The notes under the pieces were generated by a model. The model ran no database searches. It saw only the letters and a list, made by a program, of their open reading frames with translations, and was not told the origin of the DNA. From contig JARRNO010000128.1 in assembly GCA_037384885.1 (NCBI GenBank), positions 1 to 20,663 of the forward strand: a DNA stretch of 20,663 nucleotides, given 5' to 3'. A program made the translations under genes and the position numbers. This document shows, piece after piece, positions 1-7,623 of the stretch. How positions within the stretch are numbered: the first letter of the stretch is position 1; each line of letters opens with the position of its first letter. Source of the stretch: JARRNO01 sp037384885 (GTDB lineage Bacteria; Acidobacteriota; UBA4820; DSQY01).

Positions 1-339
1 CCGGGGACGAAACATATCCCGCATCTGCATCTGCGGGCCACGAATTACGAAGCCGGCGAATTCGGTATCCAGTGGATGTATTTCGAGCCCGAATGTCCGC
101 TTCCGGCCCTGGTCCGCCGGGTCGCCCATCCGGCCTTCGAGGTGGAGGACCTGGATGCCGCTCTCGACGGGAGGCGCATCCTCGTCGCCCCCAACTCGCC
201 TTCTCCCGGTATCAGGGTCGCCATGATCGAAGACTGCGCGCACCCGTGGAGTTTCTCCAAATGGAGAGACCCGCCGGTTGAATCGATCGCGCCGGAAAAG
301 ACGCACTTGATTTCAACGTGTTCCCACGCGGACCGGTAG
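1..339 (+). CDS. VOC (glyoxalase-fold) family protein, C-terminal part, probably frameshifted near its end
   Basis: The gene enters from the left edge and is read from base 1. Visible residues include HLHLRATNYEAGEFGIQWM, then VAHPAFEVEDLDAAL and VAPNSPSPGIRVAMIEDC. This is the usual second half of small VOC-superfamily proteins annotated as glyoxalase-like: a His-led beta strand, an FEVxDLxAAL helix, and a closing strand. The family normally ends in a GAPVEFL-type strand. Here the literal frame runs off into HPWSFSKW and stops at 339. The frame starting at base 3 instead gives APVEFLQMERPAG and stops at 279-281, so one base seems to be missing near 236-240. The true protein probably ends at 281. 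Substrate and metal are unknown, and a specific enzymatic role cannot be assigned from this fragment. Confidence 0.6.
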   Translation, partial: PGTKHIPHLHLRATNYEAGEFGIQWMYFEPECPLPALVRRVAHPAFEVEDLDAALDGRRILVAPNSPSPGIRVAMIEDCAHPWSFSKWRDPPVESIAPEKTHLISTCSHADR

Positions 340-378
340 GGCGCCTGACGGCGGCCAAGGATCTGCACGTGGCCCTGG

Positions 379-420
379 ACCCTACCAACGGGGGAACCGG
401 CCGCAGCGTGGGTATTTTTT
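379..420 (+). terminator. Rho-independent terminator after the VOC gene
   Basis: An ACCC(T)AC arm at 379-385 pairs with GTGGGT at 408-413, with one bulged T. It is followed by A and six T residues (415-420). It lies downstream of the VOC gene and 175 bases before the carA promoter, so it would insulate carA from upstream transcription. The rest of 340-594 holds no convincing gene. Confidence 0.5.
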
Positions 421-594
421 CTGAATGGCAGCCGGAGGACGCACAATGAGAAAGAGAGGCTCTCACCGTCTCCTTGAGATTCAAGCGCCCTGTCCGACCC
501 CGCTAAGCTCGATCGTATACCCGCTTGCTTTCCCGGCTTTCCCGCCGTCGAATTTTTCGGGAGGCCGGGGTGTTTCAATGCCTACACGTTAACC

Positions 595-623
595 TTGCAC
601 TGGAACCGGCAGGCCGATATACT
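595..623 (+). promoter_or_regulatory. sigma70-type promoter for carA-carB
   Basis: TTGCAC (595-600) and TATACT (618-623) are separated by exactly 17 bases. This is the strongest promoter match I found in the window. The predicted start of transcription is near base 630, only about 11 bases before the carA ATG. That leaves room for an AAGG Shine-Dalgarno (633-636) but not for an attenuator or leader peptide. Confidence 0.7.
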
Positions 624-640
624 CGACAAGGTAAGGATTC

Positions 641-1792
641 ATGGACGGAATTCTACTTCTGGAAGACGGTACAACCTTCACTGGAAAAGGGTTCGGCCAC
701 AAGGGAACGAGCCTGGGCGAAGCCGTTTTCACCACCACCATGGTGGGCTATCAGGAAGTGCTCACCGATCCGTCCTACGCCGGCCAGATCGTGGCCATGA
801 CCTTCCCCCACATCGGAAATTACGGCGTCAACCCTGAGGACATGGAGAGCCGCGCTCCCGTTCTGGCGGGTTTCGTGGTGCACGACCTGTCGGCCGCACC
901 GTCCAACTGGCGGGCGCACGGCAACCTGCAGGACTACCTGCATCTGAACCGCATCGTGGCGCTGCACGGGCTGGACACCCGCGCCCTGGCCCGCCACATC
1001 CGGACGCGTGGCGCCATGAAGGCCGAGATCTGCAACGACGGTACCCCTATCGAGGCGCTTTCCCGGAAGCTCGCGGAGTTCCCGGGAATCGACGGCGAGG
1101 ATTTGACCGCCCGGGTGACGGCGCCGGGCGCCCATGAATTCACGGACCGCTTTTCCGGGCCGGAAGGATTTATCGAGGAAGTGACCCCGGACCGTGTGCC
1201 CGAACGCAGCTTCCACGTGGCGGCCATGGACTTCGGTCTCAAGGAAAACATCCTGAAGAATTTGACGGCCCGCAACTGCCGGGTGACGGTGGTGCCGGCT
1301 TACACGCCGCTCGACGACATCCTGGCCCTCAAGCCCGACGGCGTTTTTCTCAGCAATGGGCCCGGGAATCCCGAAATGGCCCGCGCGGCGCTTCCCGCCG
1401 TCCGGGGACTGGCCGACCGTCTGCCCACCTTCGGAATTTGTTTCGGCCACCAGCTCCTGGCACTGGCCTTCGGCGGCCGCACCTACAAGCTGCCCTTCGG
1501 TCACCGCGGCGGCAACCATCCGGTGAAGAACACCATGACCGGCGCCGTGGAAATCACCACGCACAATCACGGCTATTCTGTGGACGGTGACCGGATGCCG
1601 GAGGGGTTCGAGGCCACCCACTGGAACCTGAACGACCGCACGCTGGAGGGCATGCGCCACACCGGCCTGCCCGTCTTCTCCGTGCAGTACCACCCGGAAA
1701 GCAGCCCCGGCCCCCACGATTCGCTCTACCTCTTCGACGACTTTATCGCCATGATGGACAACTTCTGGAATGGCGGGGCCGCCCGCCGTTGA
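641..1792 (+). CDS. carA: Carbamoyl-phosphate synthase small (glutaminase) subunit
   Basis: This protein of 383 residues hydrolyses glutamine and passes ammonia through a tunnel to CarB, for carbamoyl phosphate used in pyrimidine and arginine synthesis. The N-terminal CPSase small-chain domain (about 1-140) opens with MDGILLLEDGTTFTGKG and contains the GYQEVLTDPSYAGQIV block. The class I glutamine amidotransferase domain (about 190-375) has the nucleophile Cys267 in GICFGHQ and the His351/Glu353 pair in QYHPESSPGPHDS. These positions lie within two residues of the E. coli triad, so the length is normal. The ATG at 641 is chosen because homologues begin at this point and AAGG (633-636) lies just ahead. 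carB follows after 49 bases, so the two are cotranscribed. The gene looks intact, unlike carB. Confidence 0.97.
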   Translation: MDGILLLEDGTTFTGKGFGHKGTSLGEAVFTTTMVGYQEVLTDPSYAGQIVAMTFPHIGNYGVNPEDMESRAPVLAGFVVHDLSAAPSNWRAHGNLQDYLHLNRIVALHGLDTRALARHIRTRGAMKAEICNDGTPIEALSRKLAEFPGIDGEDLTARVTAPGAHEFTDRFSGPEGFIEEVTPDRVPERSFHVAAMDFGLKENILKNLTARNCRVTVVPAYTPLDDILALKPDGVFLSNGPGNPEMARAALPAVRGLADRLPTFGICFGHQLLALAFGGRTYKLPFGHRGGNHPVKNTMTGAVEITTHNHGYSVDGDRMPEGFEATHWNLNDRTLEGMRHTGLPVFSVQYHPESSPGPHDSLYLFDDFIAMMDNFWNGGAARR

Positions 1793-1841
1793 CGAGGGTT
1801 CCCGGTGCTGTCCTGCAGCGCCGGATTTGGAAGGACGGTTC

Positions 1842-4082
1842 ATGAGCAGCTCCCGCCCCGATAAACCGGAATCTGTACTGGTCATCGGCTCCGGTCCCAT
1901 CGTGATCGGCCAGGCCTGCGAATTCGACTATTCCGGCGTCCAGGCCCTCAAGGCCCTGCGGGAAGAGGGCGTGCGCACCATCCTGGTCAATTCCAATCCC
2001 GCCACGATCATGACCGATCCCGGTCTGGCCGACGCCACCTACATCGAGCCCATCGAATCGTGGGCCATCGAGGCCATTATCGAGAAGGAGAAACCCGAAG
2101 CGGTCCTGCCAACCGTGGGGGGGCAGACAGCCCTCAACGCCGCCATGCTCCTTCAGCGAGAAGGCGTGCTTGAAAGGCACGGCGTGCGCCTGATCGGGGC
2201 CAGCCCGGAGGCCATCGAGCGGGCGGAAGACCGTGACCTTTTCAAGGCCCTCATGGGGCGCCACGGCCTGGCGACGTCCAGCTCCTTCATCGCGCATTCC
2301 ATGGAGGAAGGCTTCGCCCGGTTGGATGAAGTGGGCTTTCCCACCATTCTCCGCCCGTCCTTTACGCTGGGCGGTGCGGGGGGCGGTATCGCCCGCGACC
2401 CCGCCCAGTTCGAAAGAATGCTGGAGCACGGCCTGGCGATTAGTCCGGTCCACAGCGTCCTGGTGGAGGAATCCCTGGTGGGGTGGAAGGAGTTCGAGCT
2501 GGAGGTGATCCGCGACCGGGCCGACAACGTGGTCATCGTCTGCTCCATCGAGAACCTGGATCCCATGGGCGTCCACACGGGCGACTCGGTAACCGTGGCG
2601 CCCGCCCAGACCCTTTCGGACAAGGAATACCAGTGGATGCGGGATTGGGCCAAGAAGATCATCCGGGCGGTGGGCGTGGACACGGGGGGCAGCAACATCC
2701 AGTTCGCCCTCCACCCCGGCACGGGCCGCATGATCGTCATCGAGATGAACCCGCGCGTGTCTCGCTCGTCGGCCCTCGCAAGCAAAGCCACCGGCTATCC
2801 CATCGCCCGGGTGGCCACGCTGCTGGCCCTCGGTTACACCCTGGACGAGCTGCCCAACCGCATCACGGGGACCACGCCGGCCGCCTTCGAGCCGGCCCTG
2901 GACTACGTGGTGGTCAAAATCCCGCGATGGTCCTTCGATAAGTTCCGCGAGACCGATCCCACCCTTTCCACGCACATGAAATCCATCGGAGAGGTGATGG
3001 CCATCGGCCGGACCTTTAAGGAATCGCTCCAGAAGGCGCTCCGTTCGGTGGAAATCGGACGCTACGGTTTACTGGACGGCGTGCCGCCGCTGAAGGACCG
3101 CAAGGCGCTGCTGGAGAAGATTTCCATCCCGACCTGGGAGCGCATCTTTTACGTAGCGCTGGCTTTCCAGCACGGAATGACCGTCGAGGAAGTTTCCGAG
3201 GCGACGGGCATCGACGCCTGGTTCCTGGCGCAGATCGCCGACCTGGTGGCCACCGAAAACCGGCTGCATTTCTTCCGTCCCGAAACCTGTCCGGACGACC
3301 TGTTGCGGGCGGCGGTTCAGGACGGCTTCTGCGACCGCAGGCTCTGCAAAATCTGGGGCGTGGACGAAGCGGAAGTCCGCGCCATGCGCGAGAGGCTCGA
3401 CCTGCGCCCGGTCTATCTCGGCGTCGATACGTGCGCGGCGGAGTTCGAGGCGAAAACCCCGTATTTTTACAGTTCCTACACGGGACGTAACGAAGCCGAA
3501 CCCATGGCGGGCAAGAAGGTGGTCGTCGTGGGCAGCGGACCCAACCGGGTGGGGCAGGGCATCGAGTTCGATTACTGCTGCTGCCAGGCCGTCTTCGGGC
3601 TGAAGGACGAGGGCTACGAGACGGTCATGGTCAACTGCAATCCCGAGACGGTCTCCACAGATTTCGATACGGCGGGCCGGCTTTATTTCGAGCCCGTGAC
3701 GCTCCAGGATGTGAAGGCCATCCTCGACCAGGAAAAACCCGACGGAACGATCCTGACCTTCGGGGGCCAGACGCCGCTCAAGCTGGCGGGCGAACTGGAC
3801 CGGATGGGCTACCCGCTTTTGGGTACGTCTCCGTCGGCCATCAACCGGGCCGAAGACCGGAAGGAGTTCCAGGCGCTTTGTGAGAAGTTAAAGCTGCTTT
3901 CTCCGAGAGGCGCGACGGCGGTAAGCTTGGAGGAGGCCCGGGAAAAGGCGCACGAGCTGGGGTTCCCCCTGATGGTCCGCCCGTCGTATGTCACAGGCCG
4001 TGGAGGTGAGCGAGGACCACCCGTTGCTCTTGGACACCTTTCTCCAGGATGCCGTGGAGATAGATGTGGACGCCGTCTGTGA
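1842..4082 (+). CDS. carB: Carbamoyl-phosphate synthase large subunit, N-terminal two thirds (gene interrupted by frameshifting deletion)
   Basis: CarB uses two ATP to turn bicarbonate and ammonia into carbamoyl phosphate. This frame starts at the ATG at 1842, preceded by GGAAGGA (1829-1835) six bases away; a start at 1770 would add residues that match nothing in the family. It covers the first carboxyphosphate synthetase half (GSGPIVIGQACEFDYSG, RPSFTLGGAGGG, EMNPRVSRSSALASKATG), the oligomerisation region, and the start of the second half (GSGPNRVGQGIEFDY, NCNPETVSTDFD, TFGGQTPLKLA). Agreement with the family ends at about residue 716, VRPSYV. The last 30 or so residues, up to the stop at 4082, are out of frame and meaningless. 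The rest of the gene continues in the next frame from 3988, so this is one broken gene and not two. Confidence 0.9.
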   Translation: MSSSRPDKPESVLVIGSGPIVIGQACEFDYSGVQALKALREEGVRTILVNSNPATIMTDPGLADATYIEPIESWAIEAIIEKEKPEAVLPTVGGQTALNAAMLLQREGVLERHGVRLIGASPEAIERAEDRDLFKALMGRHGLATSSSFIAHSMEEGFARLDEVGFPTILRPSFTLGGAGGGIARDPAQFERMLEHGLAISPVHSVLVEESLVGWKEFELEVIRDRADNVVIVCSIENLDPMGVHTGDSVTVAPAQTLSDKEYQWMRDWAKKIIRAVGVDTGGSNIQFALHPGTGRMIVIEMNPRVSRSSALASKATGYPIARVATLLALGYTLDELPNRITGTTPAAFEPALDYVVVKIPRWSFDKFRETDPTLSTHMKSIGEVMAIGRTFKESLQKALRSVEIGRYGLLDGVPPLKDRKALLEKISIPTWERIFYVALAFQHGMTVEEVSEATGIDAWFLAQIADLVATENRLHFFRPETCPDDLLRAAVQDGFCDRRLCKIWGVDEAEVRAMRERLDLRPVYLGVDTCAAEFEAKTPYFYSSYTGRNEAEPMAGKKVVVVGSGPNRVGQGIEFDYCCCQAVFGLKDEGYETVMVNCNPETVSTDFDTAGRLYFEPVTLQDVKAILDQEKPDGTILTFGGQTPLKLAGELDRMGYPLLGTSPSAINRAEDRKEFQALCEKLKLLSPRGATAVSLEEAREKAHELGFPLMVRPSYVTGRGGERGPPVALGHLSPGCRGDRCGRRL
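3985..3993 (+). other. carB: Deletion junction inside carB
   Basis: VRPSYV in one frame is joined directly to MSQAVEVSEDHP in the next. Intact CarB has about 19 further residues between these points, beginning LGGRAMEIVYD, which form the glycine-rich ATP loop of the second ATP-grasp domain. Aligned to the remembered E. coli protein, the loss is about 59 nt, which also explains the frame change. The pentamer ATGTC at the join could be the remaining copy of a short direct repeat. Confidence 0.75.
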
Positions 4083-5013
4083 CGGAAGGGACGTCGTCCT
4101 GGCGGGCATCCTGGAGCATATTGAAAAGGCGGGTATCCACTCCGGCGACTCCTCCCAGGTCTTCCCTCCGCAGACGATCCCAGCGGAGGTGCTCGAGGAA
4201 ACGGCCGCCGTGACGCGCCGGGTCGCGCTGGAGCTCGGCGTGGCCGGCATGCTGAACCTCCAGTTCGCCTGGAACAGGGAAGGCATCTTCGTGCTGGAGG
4301 TGAATCCCCGGGTTTCCCGGACCGTTCCCTTCCTGTCCAAGGCCAGGAACATCCCCTTCGCCCGGCTGGCGGCCCGAATCATGGTGGGCCGGAAGATCGC
4401 CGATCTTGAAGAACTGAAGGGGCTGGCGGACATACCGGCGAAGAACCCCCGCGTCTTTGTGAAAGCCAGCGTCTTTCCCTTTGCGCGCCTGTTGGGCGAG
4501 GACCCGGTTCTGGGACCCGAGATGAAGTCCACGGGCGAGGTCATGGGCGTGTCCCCCGAGTTTGGCGGCGCCTTCGCCAAGGCCCTCTCTTCGGCGGGAA
4601 TCCCACTCCCGGAGGCGGGCGGAATTTTCCTGAGCGTCCGCGATGCAGACAAGCCGGAACTCCTCCCCCTGGCGCGGGCCTTTTCCGAGGCGGGATTCCG
4701 CCTTTTTGCCACGAGCGGTACGAGGCAGTATCTGGAAGAAAACGGCGTGGCGGCGGACGCGGCGTTCAAGGTGGGCGAGGGCAGCCCCAACGCCGTGGAG
4801 CTTTCGCGCTCCGGGGAGCTTCAGCTCGTCATCAACACGCCTCTCGGCCGCAAAAGCCAATACGACGAGACGGCCATCCGCTGCACGGCCATCGCCATGG
4901 GGATCCCCTGCATCACGACTATCGAGGGGGCATGGGCGGCGGTGGAGGGGATGAAGGCTCTGCGCCAGGGCCGGCTAAGCGTATCGTCGATCCAGAGCTG
5001 GCCGAAAGGCTGA
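3988..5013 (+). CDS. carB: Carbamoyl-phosphate synthase large subunit, C-terminal third (continuation of broken carB)
   Basis: This frame carries the rest of CarB. It has the second ATP-grasp C-lobe (DAVEIDVDAVCDGRDVVL, HIEKAGIHSGDS, LEVNPRVSRTVPFLSKA). It ends with the MGS-like allosteric domain (about residues 210-335 of this piece: RLFATSGTRQYLEENGV, INTPLGRKSQYDE, IPCITTIEGA), which binds UMP or ornithine effectors in E. coli. The apparent ATG at 3988 is an internal methionine at the deletion junction, with no Shine-Dalgarno, and should not be read as a true start. With the 716 residues before the break and about 20 missing ones, the restored length is about 1077, close to the 1073 of E. 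coli. If the break is real, the carbamate-kinase half lacks part of its ATP loop and the cell would need another carbamoyl phosphate source. Confidence 0.88.
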   Translation: MSQAVEVSEDHPLLLDTFLQDAVEIDVDAVCDGRDVVLAGILEHIEKAGIHSGDSSQVFPPQTIPAEVLEETAAVTRRVALELGVAGMLNLQFAWNREGIFVLEVNPRVSRTVPFLSKARNIPFARLAARIMVGRKIADLEELKGLADIPAKNPRVFVKASVFPFARLLGEDPVLGPEMKSTGEVMGVSPEFGGAFAKALSSAGIPLPEAGGIFLSVRDADKPELLPLARAFSEAGFRLFATSGTRQYLEENGVAADAAFKVGEGSPNAVELSRSGELQLVINTPLGRKSQYDETAIRCTAIAMGIPCITTIEGAWAAVEGMKALRQGRLSVSSIQSWPKG

Positions 5014-5031
5014 AACATCCCTGTGGTCTTT

Positions 5032-5090
5032 ACCCCTCGTTCCACCTCTCGTCTTTCTCGTGAGGGGGAGGGTTGCGTGAGCGTTCTCGA
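5032..5090. repeat. Possible dispersed intergenic repeat
   Basis: The stretch after carB reads on the minus strand as a pyrimidine-rich CTCACGCAACCCTCCCCCTC block followed by CACGAGAAAG. This resembles the short dispersed intergenic repeats (CTCACCCTCTCCCTC type) scattered through many proteobacterial genomes. Only one copy is in the window, so its repeat status is inferred from resemblance alone. Confidence 0.3.
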
Positions 5091-5133
5091 AATCGTCCTC
5101 CGGCTCAAACAACAGTGAGAGACAGCGCGGGCC

Positions 5134-5167
5134 CGGCCCAGCGGAGGGCATCTGATCGGATGGGCCG
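5134..5167 (+). promoter_or_regulatory. Leader inverted repeat ahead of the beta-helix gene
   Basis: CGGCCCA (5134-5140) and TGGGCCG (5161-5167) are exact inverse complements around a 20-base loop. They end 33 bases before the start codon. The element would sit in the 5' leader of the beta-helix mRNA. I could not find a convincing -10/-35 pair in 5014-5200. Confidence 0.25.
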
Positions 5168-5200
5168 CAATAGGCGTGTCCAAACCAGATGGAGCCGCCC

Positions 5201-6034
5201 ATGAAAAAGAATGGGAAAAGAACCACCCCTGCTTCATGCTGTCGAATGATTGCTTTCGCCGCAGTCCTGGCCGGAGCGGCGTTCGGCGTCGCAGTCTCCG
5301 CGTCAGGAGGCCGGATCCCAATTTACCAGGCCGGAACTGCGATTTCGCAGCCCGGTAGTTACTACCTGACGCAAGATCTGGATGGGTCCTCCTACGGGGG
5401 GGACGTGATTTCCGTCCAGGCCGATGGCGTCACTCTGGACCTGAACGGGCACACCGTGACGGCAAGCGCCACCCATAATGGAATCAGTATCGCCGGTGTG
5501 ACCAGCATCCGGGTGACCAACGGCCGGTTCGCGGGCGGCCAGGACGGTGTCTACATGTCCGCGCCGTCGGGTACGGGAACGATCCGTCTCGACCACCTGG
5601 ATTTCTCCGGCCAGACGAATTACGCGATTTACCTCGCCGGGTCCGGCAGCAACAGCGCGTGGGTGGATCAATGCAGCATCGACTGCCAGTCGCTTGGGTT
5701 CAGCAATTACCATGCGGGGATCTATCTGACGAAACTGGAAGGCTGCCGAATCGTCCGCGACGTTCTCACATCGGTCGACAGCTACGGCATCTGGCTGTCG
5801 TCCAGCGTGACAGGCGCCATCGTGCGCCGCAACACGCTGACAGGCAACTACTACAACAATTCGGTTCTGATCCAGGTGGACGGCAATGGAAACACCATCG
5901 ACTGGAACATGATCACCAACGCGCCCACGGAACTCGGGATCAGCGGCGCAGGAAACGTATACGCCTACAACCACTCTTACAGCGGGTCCTATTCGATCGT
6001 TTCGGGAAACACCGACGGCGGCGGAAACCACTGA
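5201..6034 (+). CDS. Secreted right-handed parallel beta-helix protein
   Basis: This protein of 277 residues begins with a Sec-type signal peptide. It has a basic start (MKKNGKR), a hydrophobic stretch (MIAFAAVLAGAAFGVAVSA, about 15-33), and probable cleavage near the SASGG boundary. The mature part consists of repeated short strands ending in Gly/Asn turns (SVQADGVTLDLNGHTVT, HNGISIAGVTSIRVTNG, SYGIWLSSSVTGAIVRRNT, DGNGNTIDWNMI). This is the pattern of PbH1/NosD-type beta-helix folds found in polysaccharide-active or surface proteins. The ATG at 5201 is preferred over that at 5189 because GGAG (5191-5194) lies six bases ahead of it and the signal peptide then starts cleanly. No catalytic signature is visible, so the function is unknown. 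It is convergent with the next gene. Confidence 0.8.
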   Translation: MKKNGKRTTPASCCRMIAFAAVLAGAAFGVAVSASGGRIPIYQAGTAISQPGSYYLTQDLDGSSYGGDVISVQADGVTLDLNGHTVTASATHNGISIAGVTSIRVTNGRFAGGQDGVYMSAPSGTGTIRLDHLDFSGQTNYAIYLAGSGSNSAWVDQCSIDCQSLGFSNYHAGIYLTKLEGCRIVRDVLTSVDSYGIWLSSSVTGAIVRRNTLTGNYYNNSVLIQVDGNGNTIDWNMITNAPTELGISGAGNVYAYNHSYSGSYSIVSGNTDGGGNH

Positions 6035-6063
6035 ACGCCGCGGGGCGGGGTTGGCCGGCGTTC
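6033..6063. terminator. Hairpin between convergent genes, possible bidirectional terminator
   Basis: GAACGCCG (6033-6040) and CGGCGTTC (6056-6063) form a perfect 8-bp stem with a 15-base loop. It fills the 30-base gap between the beta-helix and transglutaminase-fold genes and overlaps the former's stop codon. There is no T run on either side, so termination is uncertain. Confidence 0.4.
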
Positions 6064-6064
6064 A

Positions 6065-6814
6065 TCAGAACACAGCCGCGCCGTGCCCCTGGCGGAGTGC
6101 TTCGAGGCTACGGTTGGCCTTGGCCGCAAGCCGCCGGTAGACCAGGGCCGGTACGGTCGCCATGCCCCTGTATTGCCCGGACGCCATGTAATCCGCGCCG
6201 TCCTGCCAGAGGCCGTGGTCTTCCGTCAGGGCGTCCATCTGGACGAAGTAGCGTTCCTCGAGTGTCAGGTCGCAACCGCACCGCCCTCCCTGGCAGGCCA
6301 GGCCGAATCCATCTTTCCAGCCCTTGCGCAGAAGCGCCATCCTCGCGGCCTGGAAGAGGAGCTTGTCCATGATGTAGGTGTCGAGCCGGCGCCAGCGGCC
6401 TTCGATTTCCACCTCCAGCCACGCGTGTGACGAGAACCGCGGCAGAACGGCCAGGGCGGCGGAAGGTAGAACGCCCCGCAGAATGGACTGGTCGATCAAC
6501 CCGAAATGAAGCCTTGCATGGATCCCGGCGGCGCGGCAGAGGGCCGCCATCAGCGTGGTCTTGGTGACAGCCTGGCCGATTCGGGCTTCCATGGTCTGGG
6601 AAGCCTTGACGGTGTCGGCCAGGGCCGGAAACCCGTACTTGATCTCGTCCCGGACGAAGTAGAAAATGGCGCCGAGCCTCTCTGCTTCCCCTGCTTTCCC
6701 TTCCGTCAAACTTGCGGCGGTTTCGGCCACCAGCGGGTGAGCGTCGTCCGAAAAGTGCACGATTTCTTCCACCGGCCTTCCGCTATCGGACTGAAATTTT
6801 TTGTGACGCGCCAT
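6065..6814 (-). CDS. Transglutaminase-fold (papain-like) family protein, canonical cysteine apparently absent
   Basis: This protein of 249 residues has a transglutaminase-like core at about 40-150: FYFVRDEIKYGFP, TKTTLMAALCRAAGIHARL, SSHAWLEVEIEGRWRRLDTY. His130 and Asp145 fit the usual His/Asp pair. The catalytic cysteine normally sits two residues after the Gly of a GxC motif; here that segment reads GQAVTKT, with Ala82. The only nearby thiol is Cys93, eleven residues later. It may be a non-catalytic or divergent member. A small CQGGRCGC cluster (about 174-181) could bind metal. The start at 6814 is chosen because GGAGGGG sits five bases ahead; the alternative ATG at 6838 has no Shine-Dalgarno. 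There is no signal peptide, so it is likely cytoplasmic. It lies downstream of trxC on the same strand, with a hairpin between them. Confidence 0.75.
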   Translation of the reverse strand: MARHKKFQSDSGRPVEEIVHFSDDAHPLVAETAASLTEGKAGEAERLGAIFYFVRDEIKYGFPALADTVKASQTMEARIGQAVTKTTLMAALCRAAGIHARLHFGLIDQSILRGVLPSAALAVLPRFSSHAWLEVEIEGRWRRLDTYIMDKLLFQAARMALLRKGWKDGFGLACQGGRCGCDLTLEERYFVQMDALTEDHGLWQDGADYMASGQYRGMATVPALVYRRLAAKANRSLEALRQGHGAAVF

Positions 6815-6901
6815 GATTTCCCCTCCCGTGATCTCCATAAAAATATAGTGCCGGCCGCCGGCCGGAATCCGGTTTGGAGAAGAGGAAGGCGGGATTGGAA
6901 A

Positions 6902-6928
6902 GGCCGCCGGGGGAGGGATCCGGCGGCC
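6902..6928 (-). terminator. Terminator-like hairpin after trxC
   Basis: GGCCGCCGG (6902-6910) and CCGGCGGCC (6920-6928) form a perfect 9-bp GC stem with a 9-base loop. It lies 43 bases past the trxC stop. On the minus strand it is followed by only three T residues, so termination may be partial. A smaller CCGGC/GCCGG hairpin lies at 6851-6865. Confidence 0.5.
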
Positions 6929-6971
6929 ATTGATTCCCTAAGAGGGAGGATCTATGAGAGTCGCCGCCGAA

Positions 6972-7400
6972 TCAGTTCGCAAGGTGCGGCGAAAGCTTGG
7001 CCACCAGGGCCGCCTTGGGCATGGCGCCCACAATGCCGTCCACGGGCTGGCCCTCCTTGAAGAGCACCAGGGTCGGGATGCTCTGGATCTGGAAGGCGCC
7101 CGCGATGCCCTGGTTTTCATCCACATTGAGCTTGACGATTTTCAATTTGCCGGCCAGGTCGCGCGACAGTTCTTCCAGAACGGGGCCCACCATGCGGCAG
7201 GGCCCGCACCATTCGGCCCAGAAATCCACAAGAACCGGTACCGGCGCCTCAATGTCCGTGTTGAAGGACGCGTCGGTCCCGTGTACCAGCCAGGGCAGGG
7301 CGGTTCGGCAATTCCCGCAGACGGGGACCTTGGTCCCGTTTTCCGCTTTCACGCGGTTCATGGTTCCGCATTTGGCGCAACTGATCATTTCTTCTGTCAT
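6972..7400 (-). CDS. trxC: Thioredoxin 2 (zinc-ribbon thioredoxin)
   Basis: This cytoplasmic protein-disulfide reductase has 142 residues. An N-terminal zinc ribbon (Cys8, Cys11, Cys28, Cys31: CAKC and CGNC) precedes a thioredoxin domain (about 40-142). The redox site is WCGPC (Cys65, Cys68) and the cis-proline loop reads SIPTLVLFKEG. The two CxxC pairs plus WCGPC identify it as Trx2/TrxC and not TrxA; in E. coli TrxC the zinc site tunes redox sensitivity and the gene responds to OxyR. GAGGAG lies nine bases before the ATG at 7400. It is divergent from guaA across a 223-base gap, in which I see no strong promoter for either gene. Length and motifs are normal. Confidence 0.95.
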   Translation of the reverse strand: MTEEMISCAKCGTMNRVKAENGTKVPVCGNCRTALPWLVHGTDASFNTDIEAPVPVLVDFWAEWCGPCRMVGPVLEELSRDLAGKLKIVKLNVDENQGIAGAFQIQSIPTLVLFKEGQPVDGIVGAMPKAALVAKLSPHLAN

Positions 7401-7623
7401 TCGTTCGATCTCCTCGCTTCCAGGGGCCTGGGAAAGGGCTTCCGGGCCTCCTCATTCAGATGGTGTAGATGCGCTGAACGCTCCGGGGTAACAGATCCGG
7501 ACAGCGGCCGTTCCGGGTGGGAGGGCCCCTTGTGCCCCGGGGGGCGTTTCATCCTCGGCCGCGAACTGGTATCCTTTTTCTCCGGGGAGGCGACGCCGTC
7601 CCGTACCGAAAAAGGAGTGGTTC

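Noticed and set aside
282..449. Open stretch after the VOC stop reading GKDALDFNVFPRGPVG and on to a stop at 447-449
   Set aside because: It has no start codon with a ribosome site, and it contains the hairpin-plus-T6 terminator (379-420). Treated as non-coding.
653..1900. 415-codon open frame on the minus strand over carA
   Set aside because: Antisense shadow of carA; its composition follows the GC-rich third positions of carA and it has no recognisable motifs.
7401..7623. Divergent promoters between trxC and guaA
   Set aside because: TATCCT (7570-7575) is a possible -10 for guaA, but no acceptable -35 lies upstream; nothing convincing was found for trxC.
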